Source: Heterodera schachtii (Eukaryota > Nematoda > Chromadorea > Rhabditida > Heteroderidae). From it: DNA of 64,000 nucleotides. The DNA lies in NCBI GenBank assembly GCA_023374025.1, contig SIJG01000020.1:1725020-1789019 (forward strand). Reading direction: 5' to 3'. The notes under the pieces were generated by a model. The model worked only from the letters and a program-made list of their open reading frames with translations. It was not told the origin of the DNA and searched no databases. A program made the position numbers and the translations under genes. Positions 34,331 through 45,350 of the stretch are shown one piece after another (the first letter of the stretch is position 1; the number at the start of each line of letters is the position of its first letter).

Positions 34331-36125
34331 AATTCTTTGCAAAAGATTTTCTGCTTCAACAACAATTTTACGATTTATATATTATATTTAAGGATATGGA
34401 AGATTAAAAATATGGATTCTTTTTATGTGAATATATGTAGTAATGGTGTAATTGACAGCCCTGAAGAATGATATTCTTAATTTATTTGATTTTTGCGTAA
34501 AAATTGGATATGATATTTGATACTAGCAATACAGGTAAAAATCAGTTTGGAGTACCAAACTCAAGATTGCTCAAAAACGGTCGAAATCGAATGAAAAAAC
34601 CCAAAAAGATGACAAAAATATAAATTAGGGTCGCGCTTGCCGTTTTCCATGTAAAAACCTGAAACTGAAGTGTCTATTTTCAACGGGGACTCAATTATCC
34701 ATTGTCAAAAAAGAAGGAAACCCCTAAAAAGCCAATTTTATTTGCTATAAAATTACTAGAATGACCCGGGACCGGGCCGGGAATTCCCGGTCATCCGAGG
34801 TCCAGGTTCCCGGTCCCGGATTTTGAAAAGCTCAGGTCCCGGTAGGGCAACCGGGAAAAACAAGCACTGGTAAGAATGGGGGGTCTGACAAAGGAAGGTC
34901 CCCAGGTGTCCGTGGGATTTCCGAATGAAATTTGGTGGGTAGATAGAGCACCCTTGGTTCTTAAGAAAAGTGATTATTTTTTTTTGCGGAATGAGCCCGA
35001 GTGCCGAGTTATGACGTGCCAAAGTTTTTAAGTGAATAAATAAACCCTGGTTCAATCCCTCTACAGGAAATTAATTATTTTGAATCTTCTTTTTGGTATA
35101 CTCATGGGTTTCCCAATCGACAAAATATGATTCCTCATATTTTTTTAATTGACACATATTTTATCAATTTTTTAAAGAAAATCCGTATAAATTGAGCATA
35201 GTAGTCCCAAAAACCTGCCTTTTTTGTTAAAATCTGTTAACAAATTACACTCAAATTTTCAAAATTTCAACTGGCGGCGCCTAACGGCACCGCCGGACCC
35301 CCTTCTTAACTTCTTAAAAGTTTTTTGAAAAAGCGCGCCGAAGAAAAAGTGATGACCATTTGAGTCAAAAAATGATTAATTGTTTGAATGATTGAAGAAA
35401 TTGATTTGAAAATTTTCATTAATTTAATTTAGCCTTGGATTTTACTAAATAAAAAATAAAATTTAAATTTTATTATTTTCAATTAAAAAAAATATAATTA
35501 ATTTTTTTTTGAATTTTTAAAATTTCCAGGTTGTTCCCGGTCCCGAAGAAAAATCTATGTCCCGGTCCCGGCTTCTCAGGTCCCCCGGTCCCGGGTTTGC
35601 CCAAAATTCCCGGTCCCGCTTCACTCGTTCTGTGCTCATTGTCAGAAATTTTATAAGGCCTCGGAATTGTGATTTTAGAAATTAACATTTAATTAAAATT
35701 TCCGTTATTTTTCTTTCTTTTTTTGCTATCAGTAAAAATTTTTCAACTTTAAAGAAAAGGGCATAAAGGGTTATTGAAAAATTTAAAAGTAATAACTATA
35801 AATCGACATTTTGAAAAAAGCATTTGTCAGCAGGGCTTGGATCCAGGCCTGGACATGGATTTCCGCGTTGTAATTTTTTGTGTTGAATCATCTACAAAAA
35901 TGGATGAACAATTACACTGGAGGAAAAGTCTTTGAACAAACATGCAATTTTTTCACACTGGTGGAAAAATTCTAAAATACCGAGCTCTAGAAAGAAGTAA
36001 GATAAAAGCCTTACAATATAAGTAAATTTATATTCAGATATTTGGGAAAAAATTGTCATTTTCGTCATTACTAGGGCATAGAAAAATATGAATATAAAAT
36101 CGCAAAATATGCCATAAAATATGGG

Positions 36126-36436
36126 GTGCACCCCAAAAGCTCGCCGCCGAAATCTCGCCTGGACAAAATCTCGCCGCCAAATTTCAAAAAAATTTTTTCA
36201 AAAAGAAATTTTTCAAGGAAAAAATTCTTAAAAATTTTTATATTTCAAGAAAAATTATTTATTAATTTTTTTAATTTTTTAAAAAACAGTAATCATCATA
36301 AAAAAATTGCTAAAAAATTTCAGAAATTTTTTCTTTAAATTTTTATTAAAAATTTTCTATGAATTTTTTCCTTGAAGAATTCTAAGTAAAAAAATTTTTT
36401 TTTGAAATTTCTGCGGCGAGATTTTGTCCCGTTCCC
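36126..36436. repeat. Inverted repeat, GGCGAGATTTTG arms
   Basis: Left: GGGGTGCACCCC, then CAAAATCTCGCCGCCAAATT. Right: AATTTCTGCGGCGAGATTTTG, then TCCCGTTCCCC. The arms pair with each other. The same arm sequence is found at 3065, 3270, 4205 and 4300. Confidence 0.65.
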
Positions 36437-37629
36437 CAAATATGAACCAAAAATCGCGAAATATGGACATAAAATAGCAAAAATATGAACATAAATTTCC
36501 TAATTTATAGATAAATTTTCAAAAATTTCTTCAAATTCATTAAAATCTAGTAAAATACATTTTAAATGGCTGAATACGGTATAAGAACTCGTTTTAGGAG
36601 AAAAAAAAAAAACAATTTTTAGAGAAAACCAACCAAAAAACCGAAATTTTCCATTTTTAGTTTATTTTTGGCATAAATTAACCAATTTTAAGAAAATTTA
36701 AATTTAATCAATTTTTTCGACAAAATTTTGCTAAAAAATGTCTTTTTCGGAATATGGACATAAATCGCGATATGGAAAAATATGGATATAGAAATGCACC
36801 CTAGAAGCTTCTAATCAAGCTAAAAATATGTTTTTCGTGCGTTTCAGGCCTCCCACGGTCCAGAAAATCTTCCCAAATTTTTCAAAAATACACTCCTAAC
36901 AAATGAAAAAAAATTTCTCAAAAATCCATTTTCTTGGCAAGAATTTTTAATTTAAAATTATTTTTAGGTACCTATTTTGCGTTTTCTGCCTTTCAAAATC
37001 ACAGTCCTACTCATTTTCAACTGCAAGTGAATAAAAATTATTTTTGCTAATTTTTGGCTAAAACTTATGGTGTACCGACTTTTGCGCCGTAATATTTGCG
37101 CCTCGACACTTGCGCCTTCCCAAAAAATCATTTGCACCATTCATTCAAAAATCAGATTTTTAAATAATCCAAAAATTTTACATAAATTCAAGTCAATGTC
37201 TACACTGTGTAACATTAATATAAGGACACCCTATTTTTGTTAGTTTGACGACTTCCCATGAACCGATTGAGTTGAAATTTTAACTGTACGTAGCAATTGT
37301 GAAAATATTATGGTTCTAAAATTGAGAACCCGAAATAATGACAGAAAGAAATTTTACGAATTTTTTTTTCAAAAATCGGGTGTAACATAAATATAAGGAC
37401 ACTTTTTCAGAAGGCTGTAACTTTTTGAGTTGAGCATTAAAAAATCTGAAAAAAAATCATTTAAGCTTAGTTTTTGGTACTGATCAAAAAAGTCATTTGC
37501 AACAAATTGATCAGATCATTCCTTTATGGTGATCTGAAAATCATAAAATGGCTTGAAACTCGGGAAATTTATAAAAAAATTCCTAGGGGGCTGGAAAAAT
37601 TTTTTCCTAAAAAACCATTAAGACCATCT

Positions 37630-37866
37630 GAAAGAGAACAAAATTCTCTACAAAATGGCCTCGGGATGAGGGCTCTACTGCCGCGTCTCCGCTGAGGCGC
37701 GTTTGGTTAAATATCAACAACCAAAAAAATGACCAATTTAAGCCATTTTTCCTTCATTTTTGGGACATCCATATTAACCAAAATAACCAAACGCGCCTCA
37801 GTGGAGACTTGCCTTAGGGACATCATCCAAAAGTCATTTTGTAGAGAATTTTGTTCTCTTTCTGTT
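37630..37866. repeat. Inverted repeat, GAGGCGCGTTTGGTTA arms
   Basis: Left arm (about 37630-37709): AACAAAATTCTCTACAAAATG through TGAGGCGCGTTTGGTTA. The right arm (about 37788-37866) is its inverse, through CATTTTGTAGAGAATTTTGTT. It is preceded by sequence shared with 31210-31300. Confidence 0.75.
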
Positions 37867-37923
37867 CGACATATTCATTTCAATTCATTTTTATGAGTAC
37901 AGATTTAAATTTTTTTTTTTTAA

Positions 37924-38175
37924 TTATTTGGCATTTATAGACAAGAAAATTTCAATTTTTATGAGATGTGAATGATATCCATTCTTCAATTCTGCATCGT
38001 TCTTTCCCCTTTTGAATTTGACTTCCCCGTTCACTTCCCATTCGTTTCCATGATTGTTTTGGATGATCCAGTACGGTTCGCTCCTTCGGTCCCAAAACGA
38101 CTCGTAATGATATGCATGTGTCGTTGTCTTTTTGCGGCCTCCTCGCACTCGTCCTCTGTTGGGTCGTACCCGTTG
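37924..38175 (-). pseudogene. Cysteine protease 3' end relic, inverted
   Basis: On the minus strand one frame gives PTEDECEEAAKRQRHMHIIT, and another continues SEPYWIIQNNHGNEWEVNGE and VKFKRGKNDAELKNG. Both match the last exon of the papain-type gene at 17240-17520, so at least one frameshift separates His and Asn motifs. The usual IVGYG segment between them is altered. It is the end of the inverted copy of the 13-17.5 kb block. Confidence 0.75.
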
Positions 38176-38383
38176 CCGAGTGGACGGACATTACTTTAAA
38201 TTCCGAGCACGCAGCGCAAAGGGCTATAAATTTAATGAAGCATTTTTAATTTTTAATATTCCCGTAATATTTGAAAAAAAAATTCCCCTTGATCGCCGGG
38301 GTATGTATGCAATCCGTCGCTCCACTCTTTTTGAATAGCCCAAATCCAATTCTGAAATTGTCTTTTAAAAAATCCTAAAGATT

Positions 38384-40161
38384 TGGCAATTATTTTAATT
38401 TTATTTGGTTTTAAGTGTTTTATCGACTGGTTTCAAAACGGTTTAACTGTTGCTTTTAAACGTTTTCGCGGCTGAACATCCCTGGCTCCCAAAAATGTGC
38501 ACCCAACTGTTATTCGCCAAACAGGGGAAGAGAATCGCTGATTAGATAGCAAATTGGTCAATTCTTTTTTTTGTCCTTTCAATTCCATTTCAATCATCTA
38601 TTACTTCGTTATTAAAAAATATTTTCAGTTATTTATCAGGAGAATTTCTAAATTGCACAATTATTTCACGCATTATTTTTTTTCTTTGCAAAATTGTGCA
38701 ATTGGACCTTTCTCTCTTACAGTAACTACTGAAATTAATCATTTTAATTATCGAAATAATGATGATTGAAATGGAATTGAAAGCACAAAAAATTTAATTG
38801 ACAACCAATTTGCTATCAATCAGCAATTCACTCGCCACATTTTTTCCAACACATTCGAAATTTGTTTGTTTTTAAATTGTTTTCGCGCACCCGTATTTAT
38901 CCATTACAATTAACAAAAGTTTGAGAGGGACCGGGACCAAAATACGGACAACTGAGTACCGAAGTCCCGGTTTTGACCATTTTTGACCGGGACCGGGAAA
39001 CTCCCGGTTTTCCCAGCCAAAAAGCACGGTTTTTCAACCAAAAAGGTCCCGGTTTTGCCCAAAATTCCCGGTCCCGCTATAATTTATTGAAAAGTCCTCT
39101 GTCGAAAAATCCACTGTCGAAAAGTCCGGCGCCCATTTAACAACACAGAATAATGGCACTTGGGTAGTCGGATTTTTTTGAAAACGAATAAATATGGGAT
39201 AGAAAAAGTGTGAAAGAAATAAGCACATGATCAGCAGCACATTGAAATTTATTGAAACGATCATTGACGCATTTTCCGGACACTGTTTTTGCCACTATGA
39301 TCAGCGTTAATTGATGGCAAAGATCAACCTGGGCTGGTGCCCATCCGTTCGACATTGCCCTCGCGCAGCCGCTGTAGTCGTCGCTTAGGCATTTTTGTGT
39401 TCCGCCGCCGGGCACACCCCGCGCGGATGGTATTGAATGCGCAACGCAATGGGACCCATCATGTGCAGCTGCTGGTGGTGAGGGTGACCAGTTGCGTTGT
39501 GGAAGATTTGGAACAGTCCAACAAACGGCTGTGATGCATCATTTGACGGCATTGCGCATTATAGCATAGTCGTCCTGTGAAGTTTGGATGATCGGAGCTT
39601 TTTTCATAAAACAGTTTTTTAATCTTTGGGAATGAGAAGCGATACGGCTGGAATTGATTGGGGGGATTGCACCCCAAACTATTAATCTCAGCTTGGTTGC
39701 TGCCCATTTCCATGGCATTGGCACCGCCGCTCACCATAACCCTGGCGAACTCGGCCCGCTTTGAAGTGGCCGCCGCTGATCAGATCGCCGGCCCCGCTTG
39801 CTTCGGCATTCTGCTTGGCCAGTTGAATAACCAATGTCAACTTATTGCGCAGCGCCGGGTCAGAGTGCTCACAACATTGCGGTCCGGATCATTGCCAGCT
39901 ATTCCACGATGGCATTAGCTCCGCCGCTCACCGGTAGCGCTGGCGAACTCGGCCCGCTTTGAAGGAACCGCCGCTGATCAGCAGATTGCCAGCGGCACCG
40001 GCACCGCTTGCTTCTTCCGCCTTTTGCTTGGCCAGTTCAACGATCAGTGCCAACTCGTCGCATTTCGAACGACTGATGGACGGAGCCACCTGATTTGCGA
40101 GGCATTGAGCACATACAAAAATAAGGGGGGGGGGGGGGGGGTCGACCCACCCCCCCCCCAT
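38384..40161 (-). pseudogene. Duplicated block A', inverted partner of 13-15.6 kb
   Basis: The reverse strand of 39480-39140 aligns with 13940-14009 plus 14802-14960; the reverse strand of 38880-38510 aligns with 15100-15470; the cysteine protease relic follows in the expected order. This copy lacks the 784-bp MITE at the equivalent point, fixing it as a later insertion in block A. Frames on the minus strand include one ending LAKQKAEEASGAGAAGN...FKAGRVRQRY (40161-39928). I do not recognise the protein. Confidence 0.55.
39717..40060 (-). repeat. Tandem duplication, period about 196 bp
   Basis: Units at 39717-39832 and 39911-40058 share GGCGAACTCGGCCCGCTTTG and CGCCGCTGATCAG. On the minus strand each encodes LAKQxAE.ASGAG and FKAGRVRQ, so an exon-like sequence has been duplicated in tandem. 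Confidence 0.7.
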
Positions 40162-42249
40162 TTCGCCCGTAAAGGGCCCAAAATTCTAACAAATAGCATT
40201 AAAATTACAAAAAATTTTCCCGGCGCCGCCAACAAATATAATTTAAATAGCAAATGGTCAAAAGTGAACTGATCAGTGATCACTAGGGATAATGTTTTAG
40301 GCTCTAAAAACTGCTAAAAAGTAAAAAAATTAGCCCAATCAGTATTGAGATAAATAATTTTTAAAATCAAAAATTCTTGTCAAGAAAATAAATAAATCTT
40401 GGAGATGAATTTTTGAAAATCGAAAATTTTCGAGTCGATTCATAAGGAAAAAATGAAGTTGTTTTCGGTTGTTTCAAGGCCATAGGCGGTAGGGATCAGT
40501 TCCGTCTGGCCAGTTCAGTCTCTCCAGTTCCATCTTAGTACTTAAAGGGCCGGTTCAGTCTCAAACATATTGGGCCCAAATTTTTAAATTTTAAAAAGTG
40601 AACGAATAGAAGTTGAGATATATATAATTAAGCTTTCAAAAGAATATTTTAAAACTAGACACGAAAATTTGATAAAATAATAGTAAAAATTTCGAATTTT
40701 TGTTCGGGTTTGGAGTCCAAAATGGATGCCGGATTCGTTGCGAAAAAGTGCTGGACACACTAACAATAAGACTGCTCGAGACTACGTAATTTCCAAGACT
40801 TGAGAGTCGAGACCAAGAAATCTCGAGCAAAATTTCTGCAAATTATTAATATTAGAATTATTATTTCTTTTTTGTTTTCAATGTACTGTAGGCTGCAAAG
40901 CAAAAAATAATTTTTCTTTTTTTCCCAAAAAATTTGGGTCCAATAATCTAGAAACCGTATCTATCTATCCCTTGTGCCATCATTAAACATTTTTTGAAAA
41001 TAAATTTTTATTCAATTCTTTCAAACATTTATTAATTGGGAATGATCATGGCATTTTGTTGTGTGCGTGGGTCGCGAAAAAAATAATTTAAAAACAAAAG
41101 AAATTTGTACTGCTAATGCACAGGACGTAGCTTTCAGCAGGGGGGGGGATTTGAAAATTTTGAAGAAAAATGATAAATATTTAAAAATTTTGTGCCAATT
41201 TTCTTAATAAGTTTCTTTAATATTTTCTTTCCCGATTTATTTAATTTATTTTTTGCACAAAAAAAAAGTCTTCATATTGGTTAATACGGCAAATTTATTT
41301 AAAGCTGGAAATTCTAAAAAAATCGAAAAAATATAAATTGAAAAAAAAACGAAATATTTATAAAGTAAAAATATTTTTTAATATTTTTCTATCAAATAAA
41401 AATCGGCAATCATTTCTTTTACTGGTCCCGAAAAGAATTGTATTTTAGATTTCAGAAAAATCTAAATAACATATTTCTGTGTGTGTTTTGACGCGCTGAG
41501 TACGAATCCGGCCACCTTTTTGGCGAATTCCGAACACGAATTCGAACATTTTTCGAAAAAAAATTTGTTTTCGAAAGCCATGAAAACATATTTCCATGGG
41601 TTTTCGGAGCCACTGATAACGAATCCGGCATACATTTTGAACAATTCCGAACCCCGGACCCGAATTCGAATATAAAGTTGAAAATTCAAATCCTCCGAAT
41701 TTTATTTTTAGTATAAAATGGTTAAAAGATGGAAACAATTGATGTTATCCTTCCATGCTTCAATAAAAAAATCATTTATACCATTTTTAGACTTAAAAGT
41801 TAAATTCCAAAAAAAATTTTTCGAAAAATGTTTGATTTCGGGTTTGTGGTTCGGAATTCGCCAAAAAGGAGGCCGGATTCGTACTCAGCGCGTCAAAACA
41901 CCCCTAGGAATAAGTTATTAGATTTTTCTGAAAACTTTAAAGCATTTTTGTTCGGGACCAGTAAAAGACATAATTGCCCCCCAAATCCCTATTTTTGCCT
42001 AATTGGCGTTATGCCCAAAATTTATTAACAAAAATGCAATAAAAACGAAAAACACAATCCTAAGAATTACCAGCCCAAATGATCAGCGATCCCGAAAATC
42101 CCTGCCTGAAAAATCAATTTTTGTTGATTATTTTGTAAAAATCTCAAAATTTTTGTGTTTGTAAAATTTTTTTGCCATTTTATGCATCCGATTTATTATC
42201 CGAAATTGAGATTTTTCTTCATAAAATTGCATTTGATCACTGATGAATT
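40162..42249. other. Repeat-rich intergenic stretch
   Basis: It starts with a long G run (40127-40142). It contains AATACACC-type repeat parts, a sequence at 41040-41150 that is repeated at 53318-53430 (GGGAATGATCATGGCATTTT, then TTTGTACTGCTAATGC), and the element at 41405-41978. No gene recognised. Confidence 0.5.
41405..41978. mobile_element. 574-bp element with about 100-bp inverted arms
   Basis: It starts GGCAATCATTTCTTTTACTGG and its inverse ends CCAGTAAAAGACATAATTGCC. The arms continue through TTTTGACGCGCTGAGTAC and GAATCCGGCC. No clear target duplication. The same right end is seen near 50770-50800, and shorter versions of the GCTGAGTACGAATCCGG arm at 1318-1508 and 50400-50720. Confidence 0.65.
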
Positions 42250-43592
42250 TTAAATAATTGAGTCAGAAGAAGACGGCCCTTTTGTGATGCTTTGTCCGGC
42301 TTCCTCTTCTTCTGCTGGTGGCGGAGACAATGGCCTAAATTAGGCAAAATTTGAATTATTTAAACAAAATCAAAGACTTTTTTTAATTGCTCACCCAATG
42401 CAATTGGTGCTATTGAAAAGCCAAAAGAACACATTGTTACAATTGTCCTCCCAATTTTCATCTTCCTTCACCGCCGCGGTCTCCCCAATAATTTTGCATC
42501 GTTTCATTATCCAACCGATGCTCCATAAATTTTTCTTTGCTTTGGCCAATGTCAGCTTTTCCTTTGTCCATTCGTTCACCAATTCAAATGGCACCATTGG
42601 CGCATAAACAGAAAAATAAATTTCGTAACTAACCGAAGAAATGGCATTGGCACGGAGAAAATGCTAAACAATTTGGAAAACAAAAATAGGCAATCAAAAT
42701 CAATCGTTTGTCGAGATTATGGCCACACCTCCTTGAAATTGTTGATCCAATCAGTGTTCACTTGTATGTTGTAATCTTTGCAACGCAATCGCTTTGGTTG
42801 GCCATCTTTTCTCGGAGAGTGCAACCATTTGGACAATGCTTGGCCAGCAGAAATTGGTGAAGTTGGCCCATCAAAATCACAAATTGCCTCGGGCAACAAA
42901 TAAGAGGAATGTATTGAAATCAATTGGTTGAGATCAGTGAGAAGTGTCGGCGAAATGACACGAAGCAAATTGTCCATATGATCACTATCGATAAAGCCCA
43001 AGTGGCGAATGTTTGCCGAAAAAATTGGCCAAATTTCACGAACAAAAATATCCCAAATTAGCTGTTGGTCATCCGTGGTGTATGGTGAAGGAAACCAGAT
43101 CAACTTTAAATTGGTGTTTCTTTTGTTGAAAATTTGTTGATTTAAACGAAGAAAAGCGATGACTAAGTGATCAATGTAACTGAAAATGGAATGAATGACT
43201 TTATTGACATAAAGCTCTTGATTAGAATTAATCAATCCGAAGGTATTTAAAACGGATTTTGCTGGGCAGCGGACGGTCCGGCAACGGAAATTCCACAAAA
43301 TTGTCATCGAACCCTACAGACAGTTTCGGTTTTGTGCCACTGTCAGTGTGACTAGTTTTGATTGGTCTCCAAATTGTAAATTCGCTTTTGCCATTGAAAT
43401 GTTTGTCCACCAACGCATTGAAACGTGGCGAAATCAGTGCCAATTTGAGGCCGAGTTGAGGACGGTTAAAGGATGGGAAAATGTCCATCCAAACGTCGTT
43501 GCAAATCCAACTGAAAATGTGGGAAAACAGTTTATTGTTAGTTAAATAAATGACTAATTTGTGACTTTTAAAATTCATTACCGCCGGTTCAT
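42250..43592 (-). CDS. F-box-like family protein, copy 2
   Basis: Exons on the minus strand: 43592-43582 (11 nt, MNR plus two bases), 43510-43232, 43179-42729, 42663-42395 and 42334-42250. Phases agree throughout and no frame is broken. The product has the F-box-like start (WICNDVWMDIFPSF, SPRFNALVDKHFNGKS), a middle part from YIDHLVIAFLRLNQQ to WINNFKE, a C-terminal part with PFELVNEWTKEKLTLAK, and an acidic tail rich in Pro, Glu and Ser. About 360 residues. One concern: the exon 2 donor, GTAATT or GTAAGT in the other copies, reads TTAATT here. If no nearby site replaces it the gene is non-functional. The upstream conserved block is present. Best candidate of the four for activity. Confidence 0.7.
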
Positions 43593-43623
43593 TTTTTGGC
43601 AATTAGCACAATTTGCTGCAGAG

Positions 43624-43643
43624 TTACGAATGATGTCACACAA
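43624..43643 (-). promoter_or_regulatory. Conserved upstream motif of F-box-like copies
   Basis: About 35-60 bp before the start codon, copies 2, 3 and 4 share TTGTGTGAMATCATYCG followed by RAAC (here 43624-43643; 49735-49756 for copy 4; 45301-45322 for copy 3). Conservation outside coding DNA suggests either recent common origin or a promoter element. Copy 1 lacks it because of the MITE. Confidence 0.4.
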
Positions 43644-43694
43644 AAAAGAGCAGAAGAATTAATTGCGTTGGAAACTTTATTTTTATATAATGAG

Positions 43695-44299
43695 TAGGGC
43701 TTCCGTTTTTAGGCAAATGCCTAAAATTTTTGCGCACTTGATACGCATAGATAAGCACGAAAAAAGCATTTTCCGCGTGGTTTGGGGTGTCTACGATGAC
43801 TTTTATAATGCCTATTTTTGCCTAATTTGGACTTTTTGTGCTTAATGCCTAAATGCCTATTTTTGTGCCTATTTCGCCATTTTTGGCGCCTTTTTCAGGA
43901 TTTTCGGAAAAATTCTTAATAAAAATGCAATAATAATGAAACTTACACCCCTAAGAATCGACCCGAAAAAATTTCAGAAAATACACTCCTAAGAATTGAA
44001 AAAATTTTCACAAAAATTGATCCCCAAAATTCAATTATTTTTTCTTAATAAAAATTTTTGTTTAAAAAATGTCCTTATTTGAAAAAACTTTAAAACAATT
44101 GAAATATAAGCAAAATTAAGTTTTTTGATTAATTTTTACGTGATTTGCTACCTAAAAAGAGTTAATAAAAAAAATTATTTTGCCTATTTTTGTGCCTATT
44201 CTGGGATTTTTGTGCCTATTTAATGCCTATTTTGCGATTTTTTAATGCCTTTTTAGGTGCCTATTTCGCGATTTTTTGTGCCTAAAAATGGAAGCCCTA
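43695..44299. mobile_element. 605-bp hAT-like element, TAGGGCTTCC termini
   Basis: It starts TAGGGCTTCCGTTTTTAGGC and ends GCCTAAAAATGGAAGCCCTA. ATAATGAG flanks both sides (43687-43694 and 44300-44307), a perfect 8-bp target duplication. The interior is AATACACCCCTAA-type repeat with many TGCCTATTTTTGTGCC units. It sits between F-box-like copy 2 and its upstream low-copy repeat. Confidence 0.85.
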
Positions 44300-44348
44300 A
44301 TAATGAGAAATAAAGCGGAAAACAAAAATTTTTAATGAAAATCACATT

Positions 44349-44600
44349 TTATCCAAACAATTTTTGAATTTTGTACGTCTTAAATTGTTGCCAAATGGGT
44401 ATTCCGAGGGGTTGGACAATGTGCCAATGGGAGGCGAAAAATGATTGACACGGAAACATTTTGGCATAAAATGACCAATTGGAAGAGGAAGAAAAAGGGA
44501 ATGCAACAGAAGAGAAGAGGACCACCAAAGAGGAGAATATTTTGCAAATGATGACCATTTGCCGGGCGTTTTACCTTCCACCCACAAATCAATCAAATAA
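44349..44600. repeat. Low-copy repeat shared near F-box copies
   Basis: The segment with GGTTGGACAATGTGCCAATG recurs at 44990-45070 (inverted), 49855-50060 and 51430-51560. It is found 5' of each of copies 2, 3 and 4 at similar distances and so was duplicated with them. In the inverted copy (45218-44931, minus strand) one frame reads ESVQPALTVANGLEGLDNVP then KSLTKTEGMETF, which may be a remnant of a real unknown gene. Confidence 0.5.
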
Positions 44601-45350
44601 TCAATTGGACGGATAATTTTTATCCAATTTCATTTGTACATAAAAAGTTTTGTAAACAAAATCCAACACTGTTGGTATGTATCATTCGAAAGCTTAACAT
44701 GTTTAAATGCGCTCTTTCTAAAAAACTTTTGGAGAACTGACGGGGGGAAGGGGGGGGGGGGAATTTTTAAAATTTGAATGCAATTTTCTAAAAGATTTGG
44801 AGGTTTGGTCAGCACTGCTGAAGGGGAAAATTTGAATTTTGAAACGAATTTTTGAGAAAAAACATAATTTTTTTGAACCTTAACCAAATTTTTTGCAATT
44901 TTGCAGGCTAATAGAGGACACTTAGATATATCAAAAAAGTTGGATTTGGTTGGCAAAGGAAAAAGTTATAGCCAAATTATGCCAAAATGTTTCCATCCCT
45001 TCCGTTTTTGTCAATGATTTTTCGCCTCCCATTGGCACATTGTCCAATCCCTCGAGCCCATTGGCAACAGTTAAAGCCGGCTGAACAGATTCAAAAATTG
45101 GAATGTAATAATCTTCATTCCCATAGCATAGTGAGAACGCGTGGCACAGACCCATTCGAAGAGATCTTAGCTCAAATTGTGGCCATTTATGCCTCCGATT
45201 GGTGCGTAGTTTTAGCAATTCTATGCGCCCGCAGTTGATTTAAAAAAAAATTCAAACTTTGGTCCCAAAACGGAAAAGTGCCACTAATTCTTCTGCTCTT
45301 TTTGTGTGAAATCATCCGAAACTCGGCCAAATTGTGCTAATTGTCACAAA

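Larger units (their letters stand above)
33829..37919. other. Repeat-rich intergenic stretch
   Basis: Apart from the candidate at 34055-34330 I find only repeats: a CGGGACCGGG/CCCGGTCCCG element (about 34755-35610) containing a GC-rich hairpin (35273-35297); a palindromic GGATCCAGGCCTGGA site near 35840; the inverted repeat at 36126-36436; dispersed CCATATTT-type repeat (36440-37060); and the fold-back at 37630-37866. Confidence 0.55.

Noticed and set aside
34990..35065. GGTTCAATCCC as a tRNA B box
   Set aside because: No convincing A box or cloverleaf; inside a CGGGACCGGG-type element.
34755..35610. Complete element with CGGGACCGGG ends
   Set aside because: Ends are alike in composition, but I could not fix matching termini or a target duplication, so it is only mentioned as a repeat.
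37972..38199. 75-codon plus-strand ORF
   Set aside because: Antisense shadow of the cysteine protease relic.
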